From: Jaltomata sinuosa | Taxonomy: Eukaryota > Streptophyta > Magnoliopsida > Solanales > Solanaceae | Length of the DNA: 64,000 nucleotides | Direction: 5' to 3' | Assembly: GCA_003996215.1 (NCBI GenBank) | Contig: QJPP01004084.1 | Location: forward strand, 1-64,000 | In this document: positions 34,709-48,065 of the stretch, piece by piece | Position numbering within the stretch: the stretch's first letter is position 1 | How the letters are laid out: every line of letters starts with the position of its first letter | The notes under the pieces: model-generated | Databases searched by the model: none | Told to the model about the DNA's origin: nothing | What the model saw: only the letters and a program-made list of their open reading frames with translations | Program-made: the position numbers and the translations under genes

Positions 34709-37700
34709 TCAAGCTGAAACTGGATCGGAAGGAAAGAGGTGGGGGTACTTGGCTTTAATGGCTACTTCTGCTTCCCAAGTAGCTCCCTCAACTAGCTGAT
34801 TTTTCCAAAGAACCTTCACCGAAGTGACTTCTTTGTTTCTCAACCTCTGAATCTGACGATCAAGAATCTCCATGGGAACTTTCTCATAAGTAAGGTTGTC
34901 CTTCACACTCACATCCTCCAAAGGAACAATCAAGGTCAGATCACCAATACACTTTTTTAGCAAAGAAACATGGAAAACCTGATGAACCGCTTCTAAATCT
35001 GATGACAAATCCAACTCATAAGCAACACTACCCACTCTCCTCAAAATCTGATAAGGACCTATATTGCAGGGACTAAGCTTTCCTTTCTTACCAAATCTCA
35101 TCACACCCTTCATAGGTGAAACTTTCAGAAACATCCAATCATCAATCTCAAACTCTAACTCTCTTCTCCTAACATTTGCATATGGATTTTTGTCAACTTT
35201 GAGCGGCCTTCAACCTCTCCCTAATGATCTGAACCTTCTCCATAGTCTCATGAACCAAATTTGGGCCAATCAAAGCTGCCTCACCTACCTCAAACCAACT
35301 AATAGGAGATCTACACCTCTGCCCATAAAGTGCCTCATAAGAAGACATCTGGATGCTAGAATGAAAGTTGTTGTTATAGGAAAACTCGATAAGAGGTAAG
35401 TGATAATCCCAATTACCTTTGAAAGCAATCACACAAGCTCTCAACATATCCTCCAAAGTTTGAATAGTACGCTCTGCCTGGCCATCTGTCTATGGATGAA
35501 AAGTTGTGCTAAGCTTAACCTGGGTACCAAGACCCTTCTGAAATGATCTCCAAAACTGAGACGTAAACTGAGTACCCCAATCTGAAATGATAGACAAAGG
35601 AACACCATGCAATTGGACTATCTCCCGAATGTAGAGTCTGCCATAATCATTTGCTGAATTCATATAGTCTTAACAGCTAAGAAGTGGGTTGATTTAGTCA
35701 TCCTATCGACAATCACCCAAATAGAATCATGTTGCCTACGAGTGCGAGGCAAACCAATAATGAAGTCCATATTGATCGCTTCCCACTTCCAAGTAGGAAG
35801 ATTAATATCCTGAGTCATACCACCCGGTCACTGATGCTCTACCTTCACGTGTTGATAGTTGGGACACTTAGCCACAAAACATGCTATGTCCCTCTTCATG
35901 CCATTCCACCAATAGAATTCCCGTAGGTCACTGTATATCTAGGTGGCACCGGGGTGAATAGAATATCTGTAGCTATGAGCCTCTGTCAAAATCTGCTGTC
36001 TCAACCCATCTATGTCAGCAACATACAATTGACCCTGATATCGAAGCACACCATCTCCCCCTTAGGAGAAAACCTCTACATTTTGTTGATGGACTGCACC
36101 CTTCAACTGGTGAAAAATAGGATCAATGTCTTACTTTTCTTTCACTTCAGCTACCAAAGATGATTCGGAACCATTCTGAACAATAACACCACCTTATGTC
36201 AAATCCATAAGGCAAACTCCCAATCAAGAAAGTCGATGAACATCCTTGGCCAATTCCTTCTTTCCGTCCTTAACCAAAGAGACACTACCCATTGACAATC
36301 TACTGAGTGCATCTGCCACAACATTAGCCTTAATCGGATGGTAAAACACACTCATGTCATAGTCCTTTAAAAGCTCAAGCCACCTCCTTTGACGAAGATT
36401 CAATTCCTCCTGAGTGAACACATACTGAAGACTCTTATGATCGGTGAATACATCTACATGAACACCATACAAGTAGTGTCTCTAAATCTTCAAAGCAAAG
36501 ACCACGGCCGCCAACTCAAGATCATGAGTAGGGTAGTTCTTCTCATGAATCTTAAGCTGTCTTGAAGCCGAGAGTGTTATGTAAAAAGGACCAAGGAGGA
36601 TGCTATCCGTCAGGAGAAGGAGGAGGAGTAAGAGCTAGCTTTAGGGGCAGAATTGAATGAGAGATAAATAATGAGACAAAGGAAAGCACTTAGACGAGTC
36701 ACTTTGAGTACAGGGAAGTCTGCTGGTACGCAATCACCTTGCCACGTTGCATCAAACACAACCCAAACCAATCCTAGAAGCATCATAATACACCACAAAG
36801 TCATCTAGGTCCTCGGGTAGAGCCAACACTGGAGCTGTGGTCAATCTAGTCTTCAATTCCTGAAAGTTATTCTCACATAGATTAGACCACTGAAATTTAA
36901 CCTTCTTCTGAGTCAACCGAGTCAGTGGGGCAACAATGGAAAAAAAAACCTTCCACAAATCTTCTGTAGTAACCAGCCAAACCTAAAAGCTTCTAATATC
37001 AGATAGGGAAGTGGGTCTAGGCTAGTTCTTTACTGCCTCAATATTTTGAGAATCAACTCAAATATCGTCTTTAGTCACAATATGACCCAGAAAAGCAACA
37101 AACTGTATCCAAAACTCGCATTTGCTAAACTTAGCAATAACTGCCATTCCTTGAGAGTTTGCAACACCACTCTCAAATGGTCTGCATGATCCTACTTACT
37201 CCGAGAGTAGATAAGGATATCATCAATGAACACAATCACAAACATATCTAAATACTGCTTGAACACATGGTTCATCAAATCCATAAAAGCTGCAGGAGCA
37301 TTCATTAGTCCAAAAGACCTAAAAACAAATTCATAATGACCATACCGAGTTCTGAAGGCTGTCTTTGGAATGTCACACTATCAAACACAATGCTAATAAT
37401 AACCGGATCTAAGGTCGATCTTGGAGACGTAACTAGCACCCTGAAGTTGATCGAACAAGTCATTAATCCTAGGAATGGGATACTTATTCTTGATTGTGAC
37501 CTTGTTCAACTAATGGTAGTAGGTATATATTCTGAGGGAACCATCTTTCGTTTGCACGAATAAGACTGGACCACCCCATAGAGAGATGCTGGGTCGAATA
37601 AAACCTTTATCAAGAAGGTCCTTCAACTGCTCTTTCAGTTTCTTAAGATCCACTGGAGCCATTTTATAAGGAGGAATAGATATAGGAAGCGTATCTAGAA

Positions 37701-39438
37701 GAAGATCTATCCCTAAGTCGATCTCCCGCTCGGGAAAGACTCCAGGAAAATCTTTAGGAAACACTTCTGAGAACTCATTCACAATAGGAACTGACTGGAG
37801 AGATGGGGTCTAGGACTCTGTGTCCACAACCCTAACTATATAATAAACATAACCCTTAGAAATCATCTTCCTAGTCTTAAGATAAAATGTGAAATGACCC
37901 TTCGAGGATGGAGGACTACCTTGCCACTCTAAGACAGGTTCATTTGGAAACTTGAAAATGATGACTCGAGTACGACAATCAACCAAGGCATAACATGCAT
38001 ACAAACAATCCATCCCAAGAATAACATCAAAATTAGTCATCTCTAACTCTACTAGATCCGCTGAAGTGACTCTATGAAGAACTGAGATAGAGTGATTTTG
38101 GTAGATTCTTTTGGCTAAGACTGACTCACCAACAGGACTGGAAACACAAAAGGGTTCTAAAAGCTGTTCAGGGAAAATTTCAAACTTGCAAGCAACATAA
38201 GGGGTCATAAAAGATAAGGAGGCACCCAGATCTAATAAAGCATACACATCGAGAGAGAAGACTTTTAACATTTCAGTAATAACGTTCGATGAACTCTCTT
38301 GGTCCTGGCATAAGGACATGGCATAAAGGCAGTTCTGGTGCTGACCACCAGAACTAGAAGCAGTTCCCTGCTGGGCCGATCGACCTCCTGAGGATGCTGG
38401 AGCAAACTGAGTCCTACCACCTCCCTGTCCCTTCCTGTCTGAATGGAAATCTCTAATCTGATGTTCAGTTTGATCACACCTGAAGCAACTAACTGAACCA
38501 TCTAGACACTCATCATGATGAATCTTTCCACACATGCCACAAATAAGGTAGGAAGGCCCCTTGGCAACACTTTCCTGAGACTGCGAACCTAAACCTCTAC
38601 CAGGCTGATCATGGCGAGGCCTGGGGGCCTAGGTAGAAACACTAGCTGAAGAATGGATGGGCCCTGATGATTTCTTCTAAAATGAAGACCGATGTCTGCC
38701 TCCGAACTTCTGATGGCCAAAACCTGAACTCTCTAATCTAACCCTCTTGTTCTCTCTTGCCATCTCCTTCAATGTATCCCCTTCAATCTTATGGGCATGG
38801 GTCATAAGTCGAGAAATATCCATGTCACCCAAAAGCATTACAGACCTACACTCCTTCTTTACCAAATCCAAAACTCCATAAACATACTTACTCATCTCAT
38901 CCCACAGGTCAGCCACCATAGCAGGAGCATATCTAGAAAGCTGGATGAACTTCAATCCGTACTCTTGAACGACATAGAACCTTGCCTCAAATTCACAAAC
39001 TCTTCGACCTTAGCTTGCCTCAACTCCCTCGGGAAGAACCAATCAAGAAAAGCTCTCTTAAAGCATTCTCAAGTCATAGGGACCACATGCCTAGCCCTAG
39101 AATCTTTCCATTAAGTGAACCAAATATGAGCCACATCCTTGAGTTGATAGGAAGTTAGCTCAATACCATCAATACCAACCACTTGCATTACACCAAAGAT
39201 CTTCTTTACCTCATCCAAGAAATTTTGCGTATCCTCACCAACTTTCGAACCCCAAAACTTAGGTGGGTTCATACGAATGAAATCTCGAACTCAAGTTGCA
39301 ACTCTACCTTGGGGGTGGACGGGGATAGGAGCCTGCTAATTAGCCTGAGCGTCCATAGTCTCAGCTAGTATATGAATGGCATTTTTTAACTCTGCATTAG
39401 TGACCTCGGGGTCTGGAATCAAAGGGTCAACATTTCGG
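34709..39438 (-). pseudogene. gypsy B gag-pol, broken
   Basis: The minus-strand order is: gag remnant (39438-38600), a zinc knuckle whose last Cys is lost (CFRCDQTEHQIRDF near 38460), protease (LLDLGASLSFMTP near 38220), RT (FIDDILIYS near 37210), RNase H (DHKSLQYVFTQ near 36430), integrase C-terminal part (LYGQRCRSPISWFEVGE near 35300), then the chromodomain (PMEILDRQIQRLRNKEV and WKNQLVEGATWEAE near 34780-34870). Frames change repeatedly after RT and many stops occur. The chromodomain marks a Tekay/Del chromovirus, the same branch as gypsy A. The gag start is missing: at 39438 the sequence switches to the LTR of element D. Confidence 0.88.
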
Positions 39439-39962
39439 GCCACTGCTATGGCATGCTTCCATCGCGGCAACTCACTGTTTCGGGCAGTCTTCAAGCTGCT
39501 CCACCTCTGTGACACGCCCATAAAATGGAGCTTAGCCTCCATGGCACGGAGGTGGTTCTTTTGACGTCCATTTTTGCTCCTACAAACTCTTTCAATCTTG
39601 CTTTGTGTCCCCATGATTTGTAGCATGTTTGTAGGCTTCAATTTGCTTCCATAACTCCTCCAAAGGTCTCCTACAAGATCTCACAACACACATAAGTCCA
39701 TACGACACAATAAATCTCATCAGAGTAAACTAGAATAGGCATAGCTCAAGCTAGCAAAGTTAGTTTCCTCGTCTAAACTCTATTTGATACTTTTAACTTA
39801 TTATTTATTCCAAATGCAACCCAAACACTATAAACAAATACGTTGGTCACAAAGTACACCCTTTACACACTACATACCTCAATAGTATGTCAAGTTATCC
39901 TCAAAACTAAGCTAAATATGCATAGATAATGACACTTAGGGGTGTAAATACACCTAAGATCA
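39439..39962 (-). repeat. element D 3' LTR, truncated
   Basis: The piece matches 45487-46010 (the start of the 5' LTR on the minus strand) and stops near 39439, where gypsy B gag begins. About 1 kb of the LTR is missing. A frame reading from it into gag at 39641-39336 is an artefact of the junction. Confidence 0.85.
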
Positions 39963-42007
39963 CCACCCCACACTTATAGCCTTGTTCGTCCACGAACAAC
40001 TCTCTACACTAATCACAATCAAGGAAGACTCCATTAACACTACGACACTCTATCAAAACTAAGACACTCAAGCTAGAACTACAATGACCACATGAATAGC
40101 AAGTTCTACATTCGGCATGACATATTACACATAAAATCACATGGATACTACTTCAAAACCTCCTAGCCTCAAGAATTGACTCTTTTTAGTTGACACACTC
40201 ATACATAATGCTCAACAAAGATATCATATAAGCCACCTATCTATCATCAAACAAGTGCCCTCACTACAACAGAGTTACCCATATTTACTCACACAAATGC
40301 AAGTTATCACAAGAATGGGTGGAGGAATCAAATTTTGCTCACTCTCACAAAGAATTCACATGTCACATAAGATGAACCATAGGCTTGCCCATAGTGTAGT
40401 ACTCCACTAATATAAGAATGTCAGAGATCAAGATCAAGTAGGACTTTAAGAGTTGTAATGTAGGCTGAGGGATAGGTAGGAACTATTTGGTCAAGAATTG
40501 TGACTATCTTCCCTAAGCTCTTTAATACATCACACTTTACATTGAACTCATCTTCAACCAACCTATTTTACACCATTATTATCTTCCCAACTTTCTTTTG
40601 CATTGCCCCATATTTTTTAAGCTAGCTTACACATCTTAGGTAGAGAGTATTTGATATCAACACGTGAATCACTTTTTATTTCATTCCATTACTCCCTACC
40701 AACCAACACATAAAAAATTTTCAACACACCAACAGTTAATTCATTGGGCTTCACTTCAATTTTTCCTTTTTCAATTCTCTACTCCTTAACATCTTAATTA
40801 GTTCACTAAAGCGCTTAGGAATTTTGGATCAAATTGCAGGCAATTGAAGGGAGAGGAATAAGATACATATGAGGCTACCAAAGAACAGGTTAAAGGCTCA
40901 ACGGGGCTAGCTAAGGTTATGCACAAGGGTAGATAAAGAGGGTATAAAACATGGCTATCAAAGAAATGCCTATATCATCTCCTAAACTCAACAATCTTTA
41001 TTTCACTTTGTAAACACACCGGGCAAGTTCTAGACACCAAATTGCAATCATAGAATAACAAAATCCTCACTCAGACATGGCAAATGTTCAAATCAAGAAG
41101 GCTACCTATAGACTCTCAGCCAAGTAATCACATGAATTCACATTTAATCCAACATCATACAAGAGTCAAATAAAAGAGCCTAGGTGTCTCACAGTAGTCG
41201 TTCAATTTTTTTAAAACCATGCCATATAATACAACACCAACTTGCAATAAGTAGTCATGTGTAGCACCTAGCAAGAGCATCTACTCCTAAAAACAATTTT
41301 TTTAATTTTACTCCTAAAAATCAAAAAGGATATTGGGTTCAAAGGGCTTCTCCTCGGAAAAGAACCGAAAAGAAAAACCAAGGGATGGGTGACGTGCGCT
41401 TCTACTGAATAGACCAAACACAAAATAAACAACAAAGATAAACTCTTTTTGTAATTTTTCCAATTTAATCAAACACTTGCAAATAAATGAAAATAGACAC
41501 CCTACAATGCACTTCACCCTAAACAAACCGGAAGATTCCCACCCCACACTTAAAATCATACTTTGTCCCCAAAGTGTAAATTAAAATTAGAGAAAGAATT
41601 ACTCCCTGAGGCCTCTAGGCCTAGCTAGTAGCATCATGTCCATCAAAGAGGTCCGGAAGACCCCTCACTTAGTGTTTTCCATGCTTCTTAGCTCAGATAT
41701 CAAGTACTCAGACTTCCCTTTAACCTGTTGACACAACATAAAAACAACACCAAAAGTGACACTAAAGAAAAACTAAAAAGAATAAAAATACTACCTAAAC
41801 TTGGGTTGCCTCCCAAGCAGCGCCTGATTTATCATCGCGGTATGACCCAGATCACAACTCTCAGTCCCATTTTATCATCCTCTTCCTCTTACTCGAGGCC
41901 CATCTTCTTTTTCTTTTCAGACCTCTTGGGTGCTCATGCTCGAGGTCTGGGGCCTTCCTCACATTCACCTTCTTAGCATCTCGTTCAGATCCCTCAGGTT
42001 TAGGCTC
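39963..42007 (-). other. element D 3' non-coding region
   Basis: Two kilobases between protease and the 3' LTR. Near 41800-41850, read on the minus strand, a short block like GGGAGGCAACCC appears; this typically ends the polyprotein of Athila/Tat elements. The region that should hold RT to integrase is absent. The rest is AT-rich and non-coding, with a purine tract at 39963-39972 next to the LTR. Confidence 0.65.
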
Positions 42008-44300
42008 TTATGGCAATTTGGGTAGCTCAGTGAGAGAGTCCGACGAGGTAATCAGAGGTACGCTCTTCTCCACCCCACACTCATCCACTTCCAAAGCTAT
42101 AATCATGCATAGATCCTTATTGTGTGAGGGTGTATTGAGTGTTCTGTACACTCTGAAGGTCACATCTTCATCATTTAGCCTCATCATAAATGTGCCCTCT
42201 CTTACATCAATCAGTGCTCCACCAGTAGCCAGGAATGGACATCCCAATATGATTGGTAGCCTTTCATGTGCCTCATAATCAAGAACAATGAAGTCAGCAG
42301 GAATAATAAACTTACCAATCTTGATTAGAATGTCTTCTATGATTCCTTCGGGGACCACTCTGGTTCTGTCCGCCATCTATAGAACAACTGAGGAAGGCTT
42401 TGGATTCCCCAACCCAAGAGTTTTAAACAATGATAAGGGCATCAAATTGATGCTTGCCCCTAAATCACTAAAGGCTTGGACCACATCACTTTCACCGATT
42501 TGTATGAAGAGGGTGAAACTCCTAGGGTCCTTAAGCTTTTTGGGCATCTTGCTCATGACTACAAAACTGCACTCTTCAGTAAGTGACATAGTCTCAATGT
42601 CCGCCAACTTTCTCTTGTTAGCCACTACATCTTTCAAGTATTTTGCATACTTAGGCATTTCCTGCAAAATATCTAACAAAGAAAGGTTAATGTGAAGTTC
42701 TCTGAACGTGTCAAAGAACTTCTTAAAACAGGCATCCTTTATTGCTTTCTTAAACATTTGTGGGAATGGTGGTGGTGGTCTATTGCAAGGCTTCTCAATT
42801 GACTTCTCATTAGGGTACTCAGACTTCCTTTTTTTTCTAGCTTCTTTCAACTTAGCCTGCTTCTCTGTCTGCTTGGTAGTGATCAACTCTTCTTGCACCT
42901 CATGATTTTTCTTTGGAGGTGTATTAATGAGATCTCTACCACTCCTCAAGGTGATTGCCATCACTTACTTCGGCTTTTTTGTATCACTAGGCAAACCCCC
43001 TTGAGGTCTTGTATTCTGCGCCTCAGCTAGCTGTCCCATTTGCGCTTCTAATGTCTTCATGGCTAATTGCTGATTTTTTATGTCAGCTGCCATCTTTGTT
43101 TGCTCCTCAACAATATGTTCTTGATTCGCCATGATCTTCTTCAACATGTCCTTAATATTGCTGGCCTGAGTGTTATTCTGTATAATTTATTGTGGTTGAG
43201 CCTGATTACTACCCCAAGAGTATTTGGGTTGACCCTTCCAATTTCGGTTATAGGTATTCCCATAGTTTAAATTTCCTTTTTGTGCATTACCTACAAAGTT
43301 TACCGATTCCGGATTCGCTCCATATAAGTCTGTCGAAAGGCCACTCAAACTGCAAGTTTTGCACCAAGTCTAAACTTGTTGCATTGCATTGACTTGAGCA
43401 TGAGGTTGAGTAGCACTCAACTTATTGAATTGAGCCATCATTTGCGTTTAAAAATTGGCCAACTGTGTCGCTAATGCTGTGACACTCTAACTCAATCATA
43501 CCTGCAGCCTTCTTCACTGTATTTCTGGACTTGTCACTATTCCACTCTAGATTTCCTTGTGCGATATAGTTGAGGAGAGTATATAGATCATCATATGTCT
43601 TCTCCAAAGCTTGACCACCTGCCATTGAATCTAGCAAAATCTTTGTATTGTGATCAAGACTTTCAACAAAGATGTGAGCTAATACCTCATTAGTCTGCTG
43701 GTGATGCGGGCAATCCCATAGAAGAGACTTGAATCTCTCTCATGCATGATAGAGATTCTCATCTGGTTTCTGCTTGAAGCTTAGAATCGCACTCCTCAAC
43801 TTTGCAATTTTGCTTGAGGGAAAGAATCAGATGAGGAACTTCTTTGCTAAATCATCCCATGTTCTGATCAAATTTGAAGGTTCTGCCTTCAACCATTTCT
43901 TCACTTCTCCCAACAGTGAGAATGGGAAAAGCGTGAGCCTCACATAGTCTGTGGAGACTCTTGCAGGAATGAATGTGTCACTGATCTCTAGAAAGTTCTA
44001 GAGATGAACCTGTGGATCTTCATGTAACATGCTTGTAAACTGCTCACTTGTGTGCAACAATTGCACCATATTCTGTTTTAGTTCAAATCTGCCTCCTGTG
44101 GCTGGCTTCTGAATGCAAGAGGTCACATTAGTTGTGAGTGGGATTGCCACTTCGCGCACAGTCTTGTGAGCTGGTGGTGGTTCCTTTGCCATAACTGCAG
44201 GAATAGTCTCAGCTGGTTGAACTTGCCGATTTTGCTCGAGAAATGCTGCTTCTCTCAATGCTTGGTGCAAGTGTTGCTCAGGTTCAGGAAGTAGGTCAAC
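42008..44300 (-). pseudogene. element D gag-protease, broken
   Basis: The minus-strand gag of Athila/Tat type runs from about 44300 to 42965 (HQALREAAFLEQNRQ near 44240, then a capsid-like part with FFPSSKIAKLRS near 43790). The protease follows at 42964-42008 with active site SDLGASINLMP near 42450, then LADRT-like MADRTRVVPEGIIED and PIILGCPFLATGGALID, the standard Athila retropepsin signature. Lesions include several stops in gag, a frame change between 43422 and 43147, and a TAG inside the protease just before 42376, probably from CAG. Without RT or integrase it was already non-autonomous. Confidence 0.85.
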
Positions 44301-44432
44301 CAGTTCCTTATCCCTTGCCAGCTTGCTAAAGTTTAGAACCTATACCTGCAAGTTCAGTAGCTAAGATCAAGTTGTTAGCACTTATAAAAAAAAAATAGTA
44401 AAATAAAAATTAGACTGTTGCTAATTTTTAAG

Positions 44433-44450
44433 TCCCCGGCAACGGCGCCA
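44433..44450 (-). other. element D primer binding site
   Basis: On the minus strand it reads TGGCGCCGTTGCCGGGGA, complementary to the 3' end of an aspartate tRNA, the classic Athila primer site. It lies six bases from the 5' LTR end. Confidence 0.85.
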
Positions 44451-44456
44451 AAAACT

Positions 44457-46010
44457 TGGTCGCTTCCTAGCGCTCACGCAAGTGTACATGGTTGTGCAAG
44501 TAATATAGTGGTTCTTGCAAGCCGAATATCGATCCCATAGGGACTTGTGCTTAGAAAATAATCTAATCTTAATTAATACTATTGACGTTAAAGAAATGTG
44601 ATTCGTAACCAAGAGTTGAACTGTGTTTTATAACTAACGACTAGAATTAACGATGATGTGAAACCTCGGATTGTAAGCAATATATTGAGAAATCCAGGAT
44701 TGAGGCAATTACTACACAATCATGCTTAACCATAGTTCATAGCCGGTGTTAATGTTTATCGTGATCGTTGGTTTATGGGGTTGATATTATAACCCGGGAA
44801 TGGTCATCCTCTAAGTCATCTATCCAAATTAATCTCACAACTACATCATTGAGTGGGGATTTGAGTCTTTAACTTGGATGCATTCAACATTCTTCCCATT
44901 TTATTAACCAAGTAGGAAGTTTAGGTATATCTCTATCCTAACCGCAAATCATACTTCACAATTTCTAACTAACAACAAAAGATATGATCCACACCTCCTA
45001 TGTACTTCATTCCGTCTCTTAACTCCTATGGTCATTTCGTTTTGAGACTTGGTTGTATCCTAAAGTTCATGACGCTTTAGAATAGTTAAACTTAGAACAT
45101 AAGAGCAATCGCAAGACATGATAAACAATAAACCAACTAAATAACCATACTCAAGCAATCATGTTGTAGCCTCAACCCTAGAAAGAGGGTGTTTAACCAC
45201 TCATAATCTAATTCGCGATTAAAAAAGTGTTGTAGTTCATACAAGAATTAAGTAAAGAAAAAGAAGAGAATAAGAACCCTAAGGCAGCATTCTCCTTGTG
45301 TTTTTGCAATCCAAAGTCGTCCAAAGATGTTTGTAATTGAAACCAAGTGTCCTATTTATAGTGGGGGATCAATTTCATGTGTTGGGAACAAGGTCTGTGT
45401 CACCCTAACCATCACGAAGCCTAAGCTCCGTGGCACCTTGGCCATCGTGGAGCCTAAGCTCCATGGAACGCTGGCCATAGCGGAGGGCCATTTCCGTGGC
45501 ACGCTGCCATCATGGAAACTCACTGTTTCGGGTAGTCTTCAAGCTACTCCACCTCTATTCCACGCACATAAAACATAGCTTAGCCTTCGTGGCATGAGGG
45601 TGGTTCTTTTGACGTCCATTATCGCTCCTACAAACTCTTTCCATCTTGCTTTGTGTCCCCATAATTTGTAGCATGTTTGTAGGCTACAATTTTCATTCAT
45701 AACTCCTCCAAAGGTCTCCTACAAGAGATCACAATACACATAAGTCGATACGACACAATAAAGCTCATCAAAGTAAACTAGAATAGGCATAGCTCAAGCT
45801 AGCAAAGCTAGTTTCCTCGTCTAAACTCTATTTGATACTTTTAACTTATTATTTGTTCCAAATGCAACCCAAACACTATAAACAAATACGTTGGCCACAA
45901 AGTACACCCTTTACACACTACATACCTCAATAGTTTATCAAGTTATCCTCAAAACTAAGCTAAATATGCATAGATAATGACACTTAGGGGTGTAAATACG
46001 CCTAAGATCA
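44457..46010 (-). repeat. element D 5' LTR
   Basis: 1,554 bases, TG...CA on the minus strand. Two 33-base tandem units (AGCCTAAGCTCC start) lie at 45418-45450 and 45451-45483, with a degenerate third to about 45515. Short frames inside are not genes. Confidence 0.85.
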
Positions 46011-48065
46011 GTAACACGGGACCCGAGACCACAACTGCCCCAAGTTAACCCTTGGTCATAGAATACTCAGTTAAACATAAGGAAACATAGTGGAAGCATA
46101 CTAAATGAAGATAGGCAACCATACTTAATAGGAACAAAGTCTAAGAAGTATCAAATCCAAATACGGAATACAAATCTAGCTATGTCTGAAGCCTCTAAAC
46201 TATCATAAGAGTTGATGGGATAAGACCCCAACTAACTCGAGAATCTGAAGAAAGATAATAAAATAACTAGACTGATACTAGTCCTCGAAGGATAAGGACT
46301 CACAAACACTATCTGGATATCCAGCGTTGTCTAGCCAAGAGCTTGAGTGAGAGAGCCTGAATCTACATCATCAAGAGGATGCAGCGCAAGATATGCGTCA
46401 ATACTATAGGATGTACCGAGTATGTGAGATATGCATAATTAAGGTAAAACATGCTTGAAAAATAATTAAAAACTAAGATTATGCATAAAAGAGAAGTTAT
46501 AAGAGATATCATAGTTTAAGCATAAGGTAAAAGATAGCATAGCATAAAACTTAAGAACATTCATGCGGGAGTTTATTATAACTGATAATAAACCATGTGA
46601 GCTACATGGAATCTAACTATATAACCCTAGTTAGCAAAGCTTCCCCAAACCCTACCAAAGAATGGGACACTATAATCCAACTATATAACCCTAGTTGGCA
46701 AAGCTGCCCTAATGCCCGCTAAAGCACATGACACCATGATCAAATGTGGAACCACCTTCATAAGCCTATAGGGCGATTCATAACCTATGCTGTCAACATA
46801 GTTTTGGACATGGGTTATCGAACCCTCATTGCTCGATGCTAAATACTACTCCCAAAATATACATATAGCTCATAATATACTCATGGAATATCTGATGCCA
46901 AATCTGTTTGAAAAGCATAAGGATATATATGATACCGTGCAATTCACATAGCTTAGGTAGACATATGTAGATGACCAATATTTCATAAAACATAGGGACA
47001 TATCTGATGTCATGCAATTCATACTTCAAAATCCTTAAAACTTAGCATATCCATAGATCAAAACATACTTTTCTTTCTAAAGTCATAACTTGAAGAATTA
47101 AGCACGCACTTTCATAAATACATAGGGCCATGTTATTTAAACATGCCAATTTTTGCTTAAGTCATGCAAATCAATGGATTCATGCTAAAATTCATCATCA
47201 ACATATGCGCTTTTGAAATTATACAAGGAATCTTAATTAAAATATGGGTAATGAATGGGAAATCATGAATTGATACTTTAAAACAAAATTCATAACTTTT
47301 CTCCAAATTGAGTAAGAACCCTAATTTTCATAATCCATAAATCAAAGTAAAAATCATGAGTTTTGGGAATAAGGGTGAAAGGAATCCCTTATTGAATGCC
47401 CACATACCTTATTGAAGCTTGCTTGATCTAAGGTGAAAAGAAATGGAGGCTTGAACTTGGAGATTGAGACTTGGAGCTTGAAGGAGTTCTTTCTTCTTTT
47501 GGAATGGAATTGCTTAGAGTGAGAAGAGTTTAGGCTATTAGGGAATAAAACTATACTAAAAATAGTCAAAACAACCTCACTTAAGAGTTAAAAGGGTAGG
47601 TAATTATAAAAATACCCCTAAGATTTAATTAGGAAAACACTGTAAAAAGTTTGGCTTCAGGGATCACGGGTGCATTCTACGAGCCGTAGAATGAACCATG
47701 ACTCGTTGTTTCCACTCGTGATTCCTGGCCCAAGATTCAAGCTGCAGAAGAGGTTCTACGGGTCAACAGGATGGAGCATAGTTCAAACTACGGTCCGTAG
47801 ACCAATTCGTGATTCTCAGGGAATTTGTCATCCCTCTAATCTGATTCCACGAGTGGACAGGACAAACTATAGAATAAACTATGGTCCATAGAACCCACTC
47901 GTGGTTCTCATAACAGAGGTTAATCCTGCAGAAAACAAACCATGACTCAATTCCATGGCCCATGGTTTAAACCACGATCCGTGGTTTAGACCCGTAATTC
48001 CTGGAAAGTTCAAAATTCTCAGATTTTCTAAGTTTAAATGCTGGATCAAATTTTGAGATGTTACA
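46011..48065 (-). repeat. gypsy B 5' LTR, missing its terminal 28 bases
   Basis: It matches 25324-27416 from the 29th base to the end. The missing bases, and B's primer site beyond them, are lost at the junction with element D. It ends ...GATGTTACA at 48065, followed by the TGCTT copy of the target duplication. Confidence 0.88.

Larger units (their letters stand above)
39439..46010 (-). mobile_element. element D, Athila-like gag-protease element, minus strand
   Basis: A complete 5' LTR (44457-46010, 1.55 kb) starts TGATCTTAGG and ends ...ACCA on the minus strand. A truncated 3' LTR (39439-39962) starts the same way. The primer site TGGCGCCGTTGCCGGGGA (44433-44450) matches the Asp-tRNA type used by Athila elements, and the polypurine tract TGTGGGGTGG lies at 39963-39972. 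Gag and protease are present. RT, RNase H and integrase are absent. Its left LTR is cut at 39439 and joined to gypsy B gag, and its right end abuts gypsy B's 5' LTR lacking 28 bases. One deletion at the left junction explains both. Confidence 0.82.
25324..48065 (-). mobile_element. gypsy B, chromovirus, minus strand, inside gypsy A gag
   Basis: LTRs at 25324-27416 (3' LTR) and 46011-48065 (5' LTR) are close copies and are flanked by TGCTC (25319-25323) and TGCTT (48066-48070), a one-mismatch 5-bp duplication. The polypurine tract and coding regions (integrase to gag, 34709-39438) read on the minus strand. Two later elements sit inside: C at 27421-34474, just after the first four bases of B's internal region, and D at 39439-46010. 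A deletion next to D has removed B's primer site, leader and gag start. Confidence 0.88.

Noticed and set aside
39336..39641. Minus-strand gene of 101 codons
   Set aside because: It reads from the truncated D LTR into gypsy B gag, so it is a junction artefact.
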